IMG/VR virus record: IMGVR_UViG_3300036670_000069
Location: 1-34,186 of that record
Strand: one strand, 5' to 3'
From: a virus
Length of the DNA: 34,186 nucleotides
Part shown: in pieces, positions 26,051-32,937 of the stretch
Layout of the letters: every line of letters starts with the position of its first letter
Position numbering within the stretch: the first letter of the stretch is position 1
Program-made: the position numbers and the translations under genes
Notes under the pieces: model-generated
The model's input: only the letters and a program-made list of their open reading frames with translations
Database searches by the model: none
Told to the model about the DNA's origin: nothing

Positions 26051-26538
26051 TGAAAAAAGAAAACGATACGCTTATAATATCGGCTATTTTAGCAATTATT
26101 ATAATCATAGCACTTGCAAGTTGCGGAAGTCGAAAAGTAGAGTCTAATAAAATAGATAAGCAAATTACTACTGAAACAAAAGAAACAAAGAAAGATACTT
26201 CATCTACAATTACTAAAAATAACATCTTTAAAGCCGAAGATGAAGAAACTATTATTTATGAGCCTATAAACAATAATAAACCAATTGTTATAAACGGAAT
26301 TAGCTATATAAACACACGTTTAATCAATCAAAAACGTAAATCTATACTAGTAGATACAACGATAAAAAAAGAGGTTAAAATAGGTATGTTTTCGTTAGCT
26401 AAAAAAGAACAATCTAAAGAGATAATTAAGGATAAAAACTCAGATAGAAAAGACGGTAGTACTTGGTTATTAATTGGAATTATACTTACTATTGTGTCAT
26501 TTGGCTTATTAAACCATTACTTCGGTGATAAATGGTGA
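26050..26538 (+). CDS. putative one-protein spanin (u-spanin)
   Basis: A 162-aa protein with a lipoprotein signal (LAIIIIIALASC, lipobox ALAS-C25) and a C-terminal membrane segment (about 139-156, WLLIGIILTIVSFGLLNHYF). Outer-membrane lipid anchor plus inner-membrane C-terminal helix is the topology of unimolecular spanins, which fuse the two membranes at the end of lysis. The periplasmic part is charged and about 110 residues long. It lies downstream of holins and endolysin, though separated by four virion-like genes. Alternative: a phage-encoded lipoprotein of other function. Confidence 0.55.
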   Translation: MKKENDTLIISAILAIIIIIALASCGSRKVESNKIDKQITTETKETKKDTSSTITKNNIFKAEDEETIIYEPINNNKPIVINGISYINTRLINQKRKSILVDTTIKKEVKIGMFSLAKKEQSKEIIKDKNSDRKDGSTWLLIGIILTIVSFGLLNHYFGDKW

Positions 26539-26547
26539 TTTATTTCT

Positions 26548-26555
26548 TACATTTG
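26548..26555 (+). promoter_or_regulatory. TAnnTTTG -7 box before exonuclease
   Basis: TACATTTG sits in the 32-nt gap after the spanin-like gene, 15 nt before the exonuclease ATG. No clear -33 TTG is seen. Candidate promoter only. Confidence 0.35.
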
Positions 26556-26570
26556 ACAAACTAAAAAATT

Positions 26571-27494
26571 ATGCGACAAAAAAACAAAGAAAAAAGGTAC
26601 AGATTTAGTTATCACATTGCTAACAAGATAGGAGTTGAAATAAATAAATCTGGACGTTACAGGCTAAATCAAGAGCAAGAGAATAAATTATTCGAATCAA
26701 CAAAAAACACTCAACTTATTAAACGTTTATTTTTTGATATTGAAACAACCCCTAATATTGGTTATTTTTGGAGAACAGGTTATAATCTTACAATTCATCC
26801 AGAAAGCATTATTGAAGAGCGAAAAATAATATGTATATCTTATAAGTGGGAAAGTCAGGATAAAATTTATCGTTTAAATTGGGATAAAAACTTATGTGAT
26901 AAGCAAATGTTAATTGACTTTGTAAAAGAAGCGAATAAAGCAGACGAGATGGTTGCTCACAATGGAGATAGATTTGATGTTAAATGGATTAGAACCCGTT
27001 GTATATTTCATAGAGTCCCAATGTTTCCACAATATAAAACCCTAGACACTTTAAAAAAGGCAAAATCTGGATTTAATTTTAATTCAAATAAATTAGACTA
27101 TATTGCTCAATTTTTAGGAGTAGGGGCAAAGGTAAAGCACTCAGGTTTTGATATGTGGAAAGACGTAATGAAAGGCGATAATAAAGCATTGGAGGAAATG
27201 GGTAACTATTGCGATGGAGATATAGTAGTATTAGAAGATGTATTTTTAACAATGCAAAATTATATTTTGGTAAACACACACGCTGGAGTAATTAATGGAA
27301 ATTCAAAACATTCATGTTCTGTTTGTTCTAGCGAAGATAGTGTTTTATTAAAAAACAATATTACAGCATTAGGCACAATTAAGAGGTTAATGGAATGTAA
27401 TGATTGCGGACACGTTCATGAAATGAGCAACTCTGCTTATCGTTTGTTTTTAGAAATGAAACAAGATAAAATGCTAAGTAATGAAATAATTTAA
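26571..27494 (+). CDS. DEDDy exonuclease with zinc ribbon
   Basis: A 307-aa protein with an RNase H-like 3'-5' exonuclease domain. Exo I is FFDIETTP (D56, E58). Exo II is AHNGDRFDVKW (D133 or D136). Exo III is Y213-C-D-G-D217, the DEDDy pattern. This places it near the PolB-exonuclease/YprB-like families that trim DNA or RNA. The C-terminus carries a probable zinc ribbon, C249-x2-C252 and C276-x2-C279. It starts a non-structural group after the virion and lysis genes. Substrate cannot be deduced. Confidence 0.8.
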   Translation: MRQKNKEKRYRFSYHIANKIGVEINKSGRYRLNQEQENKLFESTKNTQLIKRLFFDIETTPNIGYFWRTGYNLTIHPESIIEERKIICISYKWESQDKIYRLNWDKNLCDKQMLIDFVKEANKADEMVAHNGDRFDVKWIRTRCIFHRVPMFPQYKTLDTLKKAKSGFNFNSNKLDYIAQFLGVGAKVKHSGFDMWKDVMKGDNKALEEMGNYCDGDIVVLEDVFLTMQNYILVNTHAGVINGNSKHSCSVCSSEDSVLLKNNITALGTIKRLMECNDCGHVHEMSNSAYRLFLEMKQDKMLSNEII

Positions 27495-27496
27495 TT

Positions 27497-27718
27497 ATGG
27501 CAGATATAACAATGTGTTCAGGAAAAGATTGTCCTTTCAAAGATAAGTGTTACAGATTTACGGCTAATAAATCTAAATATATGCAATCGTATTTCACTGA
27601 CCCACCTATAAAAGACGGTAAATGTGATATGTATTGGGGTCAAAAATCAGAAAGTATATTTAATCAGTTAAAAGATATTATGCGTACCAGTGCGATAGAT
27701 TTAAACGAACTATCTTAG
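27497..27718 (+). CDS. Cys-rich small protein
   Basis: A 73-aa protein 2 nt after the exonuclease. Cysteines at about 7, 12, 18 and 43 (MCSGKDCPFKDKC, DGKCDMYWG) suggest a metal-binding or iron-sulphur-type knuckle. Similar small Cys-rich proteins are familiar in Bacteroidota phages, but no function is known to me. It is last in its unit before a terminator. Confidence 0.6.
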   Translation: MADITMCSGKDCPFKDKCYRFTANKSKYMQSYFTDPPIKDGKCDMYWGQKSESIFNQLKDIMRTSAIDLNELS

Positions 27719-27849
27719 GCGAGAGTAAAATAGTCCAGCAACGCATAAATGGTTCACGCAAATAGTGGCGATAATTTAATAGACGTATTAATAGTCCTTA
27801 TTGACATAACCGACAAAACCCCGCTAATTGATTTTAGGGGGGTTTTTGT
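27719..27849 (+). terminator. bidirectional terminator at convergent junction
   Basis: AAAACCCC (27815-27822) pairs with GGGGTTTT (27839-27846) around a 16-nt loop, with T-runs on both strands. It separates the plus-strand exonuclease unit from the converging minus-strand genes. The ~95 nt before it (27719-27814) hold no convincing gene; a 34-codon ATG frame from 27749 runs through the hairpin and is not credible. Confidence 0.75.
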
Positions 27850-27999
27850 TTAAAATGGATAAGTTTCTTTTTTTGGTTTAGGAATTAAATCTTTTTTTAT
27901 TTTTTCACTTATCGCCTCCCTAATAAAGTTTCCTATGTCAATATGGTAAGACTGCATTTCTGAAAGTCTTATTGTCTTGGTTTTAGTATATGTTTTCAT
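27850..27999 (-). CDS. small ribbon-helix-helix-like protein
   Basis: A 49-aa protein, MKTYTKTKTIRLSEMQSYHI followed by DIGNFIREAISEKI and a basic tail. The N-terminal strand (KTKTIRLS) plus two helices match the shape of a ribbon-helix-helix DNA-binding domain, usually a small repressor or antitoxin. It is the last gene of the minus-strand block and ends inside the convergent terminator. No toxin partner is evident next to it. Function inferred from pattern only. Confidence 0.55.
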   Translation of the reverse strand: MKTYTKTKTIRLSEMQSYHIDIGNFIREAISEKIKKDLIPKPKKETYPF

Positions 28000-28032
28000 A
28001 ATTGTAACACATTTATAGCGGTTAGCCAATAG

Positions 28033-28251
28033 TTAGCAGAAATGCTCGCGTAATTCAATACATAAATATTTCAACAGAACTTTACTATATTCCCTTTTAG
28101 TCAAATAAGTTCCATCTTCTTTCATTAATTCATTAATAGGCATTGCTATTTCAGCATCGTTTTCAATATAACTGATAAGCACTTCCGCTAACATCGGTTT
28201 TGACTTATTGCCGTTTTGGTCTTGAACTGAATTATTATTTTCTTCTTGCAT
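28033..28251 (-). CDS. hypothetical 72-aa protein
   Basis: A 72-aa protein with an Asn/Gln-rich, probably disordered N-terminus (about 1-17) and a helical acidic remainder (LAEVLISYIENDAEIAMPIN, then KREYSKVLLKYLCIELREHF). Not recognised. It lies 33 nt upstream of the RHH-like gene on the same strand, so the two may be co-transcribed. Confidence 0.55.
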   Translation of the reverse strand: MQEENNNSVQDQNGNKSKPMLAEVLISYIENDAEIAMPINELMKEDGTYLTKREYSKVLLKYLCIELREHFC

Positions 28252-28325
28252 AATTTGTGTTTAATTTAAAGTTAGTTTTGTGTTTTATCGGTAACAAGAC
28301 AAAGCCGCAACCGTTGTGGTAAATA
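28252..28325 (-). other. spacer with half-site of cassette-type repeat
   Basis: On the minus strand this 74-nt spacer contains AACGGTTGCGGCTTTG just after the upstream stop. A close relative, AACGGATTGCGGCTTG, follows the stop of the 29352-29792 gene. Both resemble one arm of the attC-like sites nearby, but no matching second arm is visible here. Confidence 0.35.
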
Positions 28326-28655
28326 CTACAATATCGGTTTTTCAGAAAATTCAAGTTTAACATTAGGCTTAATTTTTTTAGGTAATTTTACTTTTGAAAA
28401 TTTACCGAATCCTTGTAAAATACGAATTACAATTATCTCCACAGAGTGTTGGTTATCGTTAACTTCTTTTTTATAACCAATCCACTTTCTACATTGATTA
28501 AAATAATGTCCATTATCAAACATAGGATTGCAATTATTTGGCTTTATCCAATAATCATCATTATACGTTTCTAACGCCTCTACTAGCATATCATATAATT
28601 CTGATTTTGTGAATTTATGGTATTGTGCTAGTTTTTTTGCTTGGTTAAAATTCAT
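28326..28655 (-). CDS. hypothetical 109-aa protein
   Basis: I start this gene at the ATG giving MNFNQAKKLAQYHKFTKSEL; an earlier in-frame ATG would place 14 extra residues (MLIRCCGKYLNKEN) over the attC-like site. The product has an N-terminal helical region, a Cys/Asn/Tyr-rich middle (YWIKPNNCNPMFDNGHYFNQ) and a basic C-terminus with KLPKKIKPNVKLEF. Not recognised. It is followed by a cassette-type half-site. Confidence 0.6.
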   Translation of the reverse strand: MNFNQAKKLAQYHKFTKSELYDMLVEALETYNDDYWIKPNNCNPMFDNGHYFNQCRKWIGYKKEVNDNQHSVEIIVIRILQGFGKFSKVKLPKKIKPNVKLEFSEKPIL

Positions 28656-28677
28656 ATTTTCTTTGTTTAAGTACTTA

Positions 28678-28809
28678 CCACAACACCGTATAAGCAATAT
28701 GGCAAGATTAGGTTTAATTTAATGATTTGTGATTCTCTATTATTATTTTGGTATGCGGAATGATTACTGCTTGTTTGGTTGCCACATAGCTTATACGTAG
28801 CCGTTATAA
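28678..28809 (-). repeat. attC-like inverted repeat site (second)
   Basis: Two imperfect 19-nt arms, 28687-28705 and 28779-28797, pair with 2 mismatches (minus-strand CGTATAAGCTATGTGGCAA versus TTGCCATATTGCTTATACG). Beyond them the 7-mers TTATAAC and GTTGTGG (28803-28809 and 28678-28684 on the minus strand) pair entirely when wobbles count, giving outer AAC...GTT triplets. Total 132 nt. Arm order, core triplets, size and position right after a short gene fit an integron attC site. The 7-mers do not match the RYYYAAC/GTTRRRY consensus exactly. Confidence 0.5.
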
Positions 28810-28816
28810 TAAATAG

Positions 28817-29116
28817 CTACGTTAACGTTTCTTTAATTACGTTTTCTGCAAAATCTAGTTCTGCCCATACATTATTTTCTTTACAAAACTTTACCAAATC
28901 TTCTAATGCTTTTAATAATTCGGGAGCATTTGCAATTAATCTTTGGTCTGCTCTCATTATTTCAAGTTCTTTATCATGTTTTTCGTCTTGACTTGAATAT
29001 TTACTAGGATGATATAAAGTACAAATCAAGCCCCCTTTATTTCTTACTGCTCTTTTTTTATCGGAGGTAAAAACGCATCCCCATTTTCCTTCGCTTCCTT
29101 TAAATTCTGTTGCCAT
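28817..29116 (-). CDS. hypothetical cassette-borne protein
   Basis: A 99-aa protein, MATEFKGSEGKWGCVFTSDK then LICTLYHPSKYSSQ and a helical second half with RADQRLIANAPELLKALEDL. The last motif (LIANAPELLKAL) is familiar from small conserved phage proteins of unknown function. The gene sits exactly between two attC-like sites with a 32-nt leader and an 8-nt trailer, the make-up of a mobile integron cassette (about 470 bp). Function unknown. Confidence 0.65.
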   Translation of the reverse strand: MATEFKGSEGKWGCVFTSDKKRAVRNKGGLICTLYHPSKYSSQDEKHDKELEIMRADQRLIANAPELLKALEDLVKFCKENNVWAELDFAENVIKETLT

Positions 29117-29147
29117 ATTTTAGTTTTTTTTTCCTATCTGCAATTTA

Positions 29148-29278
29148 TTATAACAGCGGTTATACAAGATTGCCAGATGGTTTTGTGTTTGTTTATAATT
29201 TAGTCTTTAATCTATTTATTTCGTATTCTTGGTTTCAATTGTCTTGAACTTTTGCAACCTCGTATAGCTACGTTCCTT
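29148..29278 (-). repeat. attC-like inverted repeat site (first)
   Basis: Two 15-nt arms, 29159-29173 (GTTATACAAGATTGC) and 29254-29268 (GCAACCTCGTATAGC), match as an inverted repeat at 12 of 15 positions. Outer AAC and GTT triplets are at 29152-29154 and 29272-29274. Total 131 nt, almost the same as the next site. On the minus strand it follows the stop of an open frame ending LRLRSENIA (stop at 29278-29280). The resemblance to integron attC sites is structural and was not tested by covariance search. Confidence 0.45.
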
Positions 29279-29351
29279 TAGGCGATATTCTCAGAACGTA
29301 ATCGTAAAACATCATCTAATTTTGATTGTAAAACGTGCAAGCCGCAATCCG
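29278..29351 (-). pseudogene. possible gene remnant
   Basis: On the minus strand, an open frame reading DCGLHVLQSKLDDVLRLRSE-NIA ends at a TAA (29278-29280) directly at the first attC-like site. It has no ATG of its own in this stretch and is out of frame with the gene at 29352-29792. It looks like the 3' end of a cassette gene whose 5' part is lost or replaced. The evidence is protein-like composition only, so this is tentative. Confidence 0.3.
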
Positions 29352-29792
29352 TTAGCAAACAGTTTCAGAAACCCTTGTCGCTTCGATTATATATTCTTCC
29401 AAAAGTGATTGAGTTTTTGAAATATGGTATCTATCATTCCATTTAAAGCAATCAACTGTTTTTTCTTCTCCTTGAAATTGACATCTTACTTTATATTGAT
29501 TTTCCTTGTCAAAACGGGCGTTAAATAATAAACAATCTTCATTTCTATTTTCAAGTCCGTGTTCCATTCCGTAACATCTATTTATCCAATCAAACAATTT
29601 TTCACGTTCGTTTTCTGTCAAAGTATGATAATGTTTATTTATAACATCGTCCCAAAACATAGCCCTTGCAATTGGGCGAGGAGGAACACACGCTTCAACT
29701 AAAAAACTGAACTCAAAAAAATCAATATTAAACCGATTTGCTAACAACGGTTTGCACGCATTGCTTGATTCTGTGGGATTACTTTTTTTCAT
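29352..29792 (-). CDS. hypothetical 146-aa protein
   Basis: A 146-aa protein, the first gene of the minus-strand block. The N-terminal ~35 residues are polar and variable-looking. The core has RFNIDFFEFSFLVEACVPPR, PIARAMFWDDVINKHYHTLT and NEREKLFDWINRCYG, followed by FNARFDKENQYKVRCQF and CFKWNDRYHI. It resembles a conserved small protein of Bacteroidota phages whose function I do not know. A later start, near the FNIDFF motif, is possible. A -7-like box lies 25 nt upstream on the minus strand. Confidence 0.65.
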   Translation of the reverse strand: MKKSNPTESSNACKPLLANRFNIDFFEFSFLVEACVPPRPIARAMFWDDVINKHYHTLTENEREKLFDWINRCYGMEHGLENRNEDCLLFNARFDKENQYKVRCQFQGEEKTVDCFKWNDRYHISKTQSLLEEYIIEATRVSETVC

Positions 29793-29951
29793 GTTCTTTT
29801 ATTTTTAATTATTGTACAAATATATATAACTAAGTGTCTTTATAAATACTATTTAACTTAAAATTGTGAATTAGTTAAATAAACGTTAAAAGTAATTTAT
29901 AAACACTAATTCTGCCTTAAATTTGTACCCAACAAATAAACGATATGAATT
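29793..29951. promoter_or_regulatory. divergent promoter region
   Basis: A 159-nt spacer between divergent gene blocks. On the minus strand TATATTTG (29817-29824) lies 25 nt before the minus block. On the plus strand TAAATTTG (29918-29925) lies 26 nt before the first early gene. Both match TAnnTTTG; neither has a clear -33 TTG at normal spacing. The region is AT-rich and is the natural control point for both blocks. No operator repeats stand out. Confidence 0.5.
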
Positions 29952-30185
29952 ATGGATACTAGAGATTACACGAACAAAGCTCCTTACTTAACAGAAGTGG
30001 ATGCAGATACAGAGCAAGTAGAAATAGATGCTTACTACTACACAGAATTAAAGAGAGACGCTACGAAATATAGATTCTTAAAGAAGTCTTTATTAAAGTA
30101 CTTTGAGTTAATAGATTCTCCTTTCGGACTTAGTAGCGACCAATATCAAGAGTTGATTAAACTAGAACTAATACTAAAAAAATGA
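29952..30185 (+). CDS. hypothetical 77-aa early protein
   Basis: A 77-aa acidic protein (MDTRDYTNKAPYLTEVDADT ... KLELILKK), mostly helical after residue 20. First gene of the rightward early block. Not recognised. Confidence 0.55.
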   Translation: MDTRDYTNKAPYLTEVDADTEQVEIDAYYYTELKRDATKYRFLKKSLLKYFELIDSPFGLSSDQYQELIKLELILKK

Positions 30186-30209
30186 AATAGCGTATTAAGC
30201 CTTTAAATA

Positions 30210-30300
30210 GGATGGGTTTACGGTGTGGATAGATAAGTGAAATTTTAAGTATTTCGTGGGACTTATCGGGTCAAAGGGTTCGATTCCCAACACTCCTCTA
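30210..30300 (+). tRNA. degenerate tRNA-like element
   Basis: GAAAT (30239-30243) and ATTTC (30251-30255) enclose a 7-nt loop TTTAAGT with U33 and a UAA anticodon (would read Leu UUA), flanked by a further GATAAGT/ACTTATC pairing. Downstream GGG-TTCGATT-CCC (30276-30288) resembles a T-arm with a 7-nt loop. The outer T-stem pairs and a 7-bp acceptor stem do not form, so this is not a clean tRNA. It may be a decayed phage tRNA or a tRNA 3' fragment serving as an att core. The rest of the 30186-30316 spacer shows nothing clear. Confidence 0.3.
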
Positions 30301-30316
30301 ATTTTAAAAAAGCATA

Positions 30317-30439
30317 ATGAAAGAAATTAAAGAAAGGTCTCACGTTTTAGATTGGAAATATGAACAAAGAACAAGCGCAAAGAAAGCTCTTGAATTAGCA
30401 AAGGCTCAGAACAAGCCAATTAAATATTTGACAAAATGA
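30317..30439 (+). CDS. small 40-aa protein
   Basis: A short basic product (MKEIKERSHVLDWKYEQRTS, then AKKALELAKAQNKPIKYLTK) whose stop overlaps the next start (ATGA). Looks like one amphipathic helix. The overlap and Lys-rich composition support a real early gene of unknown function. Confidence 0.5.
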   Translation: MKEIKERSHVLDWKYEQRTSAKKALELAKAQNKPIKYLTK

Positions 30440-30912
30440 GTATAGAAGAAATAAAGGACATTCTAGGAATAGATATTAGAGATAGGTGCAGGAACGAAGT
30501 TAATATACTTCTAAAGACTATCTATATAGTAGAGAATAGAGGTAAGACTCTAATGGAATTAGGGGAGGAGTTAGGAATTACTTATTGTAGTGTTTACAAC
30601 CTTAAAAAGAAGTACTTGTCAAAAACTAATAAAGAGGAGATGGTTATTGTGAAGAAGGCTTATTACGAGAAAGACCCCTCTTACTTAGATGAAATTGCTA
30701 AGTTGAAAGTTCTAATCCATAGAAACACTAGAAGTGTAGCAGTTAAGAGCGAAGTATCTCAAAGAAAAATGTCTATGATAAATATTTGCGACATACTTAG
30801 AGATGATAAAAAGTCTTACTTAAACAATAAGCTAGTAAGTAGTTGGAATTTATTAGATTGGGATAATTTAAAGAGTATTAACGAATCAAAATACATTAGT
30901 TATGAGCAGTAG
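30436..30912 (+). CDS. HTH DNA-binding protein
   Basis: A 158-aa protein with a helix-turn-helix at about 37-60 (KTLMELGEELGITYCSVYNL followed by KKKY), the sigma-like/winged type found in small phage regulators. The rest is basic and helical with no enzyme motif. It is encoded in the early block and overlaps the exonuclease gene by 11 nt. Possible roles are transcriptional control or replication initiation accessory; unproven. Confidence 0.6.
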   Translation: MSIEEIKDILGIDIRDRCRNEVNILLKTIYIVENRGKTLMELGEELGITYCSVYNLKKKYLSKTNKEEMVIVKKAYYEKDPSYLDEIAKLKVLIHRNTRSVAVKSEVSQRKMSMINICDILRDDKKSYLNNKLVSSWNLLDWDNLKSINESKYISYEQ

Positions 30913-31546
30913 AGAACAGAATTTCAACCCAGACCAAAGGAGCGATAATTGGAGAAAAGCGAGACATGGTAAGTTCTCAGCGTCACAAATACATAGACTT
31001 TTAGGAGCTAGAGGATTAGGAGAAGCAGGCAAGACCTATGCATTAGAGAAAGCAATAGAAGAAATGTATGGCGACCTTGAGGGAGATGGAGGATTTGTTT
31101 CATTTGATATGCAGAGAGGAATAGATTTAGAGCCTAGAGTATTTGATTTGTTTAAGGAGCAATACCCTTCCGCACAAAACTGTTCTTTCTTTGTGATAGA
31201 TGAACACTCAGGAGCGTCTCCAGATGGATTAGAAGGAGAAGATGCGGTGATAGAGATAAAGTGCCCTAAGTCAGAGAAGTTCTTTAAAATAGCGTCTGGA
31301 GCATTACCAATGGATAAAGTATATTACTCCCAAATGCAGATGCAAATGTTAGCTACAGGACGCATTAAGGCTTACTTCGTTAACTACATTAGACACGATG
31401 CTCAGGATTATATTCACATCCAATTAGTAGATAGAGATGAGGAAGTTATTAACCTTATTAAAGAAAGAATTGCTGAGGCAGTTATAATTAAGAACGAACA
31501 CATAGAGAAACTAAAGCAATATGAAAAAAGCAGAACAAATGAATAA
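30902..31546 (+). CDS. YqaJ-like viral recombinase exonuclease
   Basis: A 214-aa protein of the YqaJ/lambda-exonuclease family (PD-(D/E)XK fold), which resects double-stranded DNA for single-strand annealing. Seen are W17 and R21 with GKFSAS (23-28), E77 (RGIDLEPRVF), SGASPDGL with D108, EIKCP with E118 and K120, and YYSQMQMQML (Q144/Q146). All catalytic positions are intact. A partner annealing protein is not in the window and may lie to the right. It overlaps the next gene by 26 nt. Confidence 0.92.
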   Translation: MSSREQNFNPDQRSDNWRKARHGKFSASQIHRLLGARGLGEAGKTYALEKAIEEMYGDLEGDGGFVSFDMQRGIDLEPRVFDLFKEQYPSAQNCSFFVIDEHSGASPDGLEGEDAVIEIKCPKSEKFFKIASGALPMDKVYYSQMQMQMLATGRIKAYFVNYIRHDAQDYIHIQLVDRDEEVINLIKERIAEAVIIKNEHIEKLKQYEKSRTNE

Positions 31547-31934
31547 ATTAGAGGAGCAGTTAAAATTTTTGTCAAAGATGGGATTGAATGATGAGTCTAT
31601 TGTAGATGATTTAAGAATGGTTCAAACGAAAGCGGAACACTATTATATTTTAGAGAAGAAGATAGAGCGATGGGCATACGATAAAGAGATTTTAGACAAG
31701 GGCAATACAATGGCTCAAGCAGAGAAGACGCATGAGGAAGTTCTTGAATTAATGGCTGCAATTAACGACGATGACAAGCACGAGATTATAGATGCTCTTG
31801 GAGACATACTTGTAACAATTATTATCCAAGCTAAGATGCAGAACGTGAAGTTGATTGATTGTTTACAAGTAGCTTATAACGTAATAAGTAAGAGAACAGG
31901 TAAGATGGAGGATGGTAAATTTAAAAAAGACTAA
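31521..31934 (+). CDS. MazG-like NTP pyrophosphohydrolase
   Basis: A 137-aa all-alpha nucleotide pyrophosphohydrolase. EEVLEL (E72, E73, E76) and HEIIDALGD (E88, D91, D95) supply the metal-binding acidic residues. LIDCLQVAYN and SKRTGKMEDGKF near the end match the phage MazG-like pattern. Such enzymes hydrolyse (d)NTPs or (p)ppGpp-like alarmones. The start overlaps the exonuclease gene; an in-frame ATG at 31539 would give a six-residue shorter product. Confidence 0.88.
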   Translation: MKKAEQMNKLEEQLKFLSKMGLNDESIVDDLRMVQTKAEHYYILEKKIERWAYDKEILDKGNTMAQAEKTHEEVLELMAAINDDDKHEIIDALGDILVTIIIQAKMQNVKLIDCLQVAYNVISKRTGKMEDGKFKKD

Positions 31935-31938
31935 TATT

Positions 31939-32226
31939 ATGAATAATATTTTCAAAAAAGGAGAAGTAAGGCTAGATGAAAAATATAGCTTAATAAGCGA
32001 TGGGGATAACGGAGTTGCTTTAATACTAAAAGAAGTTAGGTTGAATGGTAAGGGAGAAGAATATATTTTTATAGACAAGTGGTACTTCCCTAGTACAGGA
32101 ATGGCTTTAGAGAAATACGTTAGAGAAGTCAATAACATTTCCTCGGAAATTAAAGAAATTATAGACGTGACTAAAAAGACGTATGATATAATAAATGATT
32201 TTAAAACTAAATATAAAAACTGGTAG
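31939..32226 (+). CDS. hypothetical 95-aa protein
   Basis: A 95-aa protein beginning MNNIFKKGEVRLDEKYSLIS. I start at 31939, just after the MazG-like stop, rather than at 31912, which would overlap it. It has a beta-rich first half (VALILKEVRLNGKGEEYIFI) and a helical end. Similar small proteins are common in phage early regions. Function unknown. Confidence 0.6.
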   Translation: MNNIFKKGEVRLDEKYSLISDGDNGVALILKEVRLNGKGEEYIFIDKWYFPSTGMALEKYVREVNNISSEIKEIIDVTKKTYDIINDFKTKYKNW

Positions 32227-32227
32227 T

Positions 32228-32602
32228 ATGAAAATAGAAAAAGGTAATTATTATAAGTGTATAAAAGGGTGCGGTAATTGGTTTGAGGTTAATAAAAAAT
32301 ATTTTACAGATACAAATAATTTTATGGTAGATGATTTTGGGGGGTATTTAAATATGCTTGGTCGTGAAGATTGTTTTGAATTAGTAAGTGTCGATAATAA
32401 CAAATACAAAGTTAATTGCAAAGGAGTTATGATTGATGTGTATGATGTTTTGAGTGCGTATCAGGTACAAAATCCAGCTTTACAACACTTAGCGAAGAAG
32501 GTATTAAAATGTGGCGATAGGGGTCATAAAAACCGAGAGATAGACCTGAGAGATATATTAGCAAGTGCGAAACGTGCGTTAGAATTAGAAGGGTATGAAT
32601 AA
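32228..32602 (+). CDS. conserved phage protein, unknown role
   Basis: A 124-aa protein; ATG at 32228 chosen because it follows the previous stop by 1 nt. The N-terminal half (YYKCIKGCGNWFEVNKKYFT) is a small beta domain. The C-terminal ~55 residues (YDVLSAYQVQNPALQHLAKK, GDRGHKNREIDLRDILAS) form a module I recognise as recurring at the ends of many phage proteins, function unknown. It overlaps the next gene by 8 nt. Confidence 0.65.
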   Translation: MKIEKGNYYKCIKGCGNWFEVNKKYFTDTNNFMVDDFGGYLNMLGREDCFELVSVDNNKYKVNCKGVMIDVYDVLSAYQVQNPALQHLAKKVLKCGDRGHKNREIDLRDILASAKRALELEGYE

Positions 32603-32900
32603 GCATCAAAAAAAAGAACTTTGGGAAAATAAGAGGCTAACAACAGCTACTTTAACTAATAAAATATTGAATATAAATTCAGATGATATTAGAGCTTCTG
32701 AAAATTTAGGGGAGTTGTCTGCGATTAGTACTTTTATGAATAGTCATATAAAAAGTATAAACGGAGATTTAAATCTAATAAAAAACGAAGATACTAGAAA
32801 AATTCATATAGGATATATTCATAGCCAAAAGTATTTAGCCATGCAGATTGATTGGCAAATATTTAAAGTTAAAATAAAATTAAATAAAAGTATTGTATAA
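32595..32900 (+). CDS. hypothetical 101-aa protein
   Basis: A 101-aa basic, mostly helical protein (MNKHQKKELWENKRLTTATL, then GELSAISTFMNSHIKSINGD). No known motif. The end of this gene contains the -33 element of the following promoter candidate. Confidence 0.55.
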   Translation: MNKHQKKELWENKRLTTATLTNKILNINSDDIRASENLGELSAISTFMNSHIKSINGDLNLIKNEDTRKIHIGYIHSQKYLAMQIDWQIFKVKIKLNKSIV

Positions 32901-32922
32901 CCAATTAAGTATTATACATTTG
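32893..32922 (+). promoter_or_regulatory. best Bacteroidota-type promoter
   Basis: TTG (32893-32895), a 19-nt spacer and TACATTTG (32915-32922) match the Flavobacterium/Bacteroides consensus TTG-N17-23-TAnnTTTG in both elements. It lies 15 nt before the ATG at 32938 and would drive the small early genes to the right. Confidence 0.6.
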
Positions 32923-32937
32923 ATAAAAAATAACATT

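Noticed and set aside
27749-27853. 34-codon ATG frame before the convergent terminator
   Set aside because: It reads through the terminator stem and has no supporting context.
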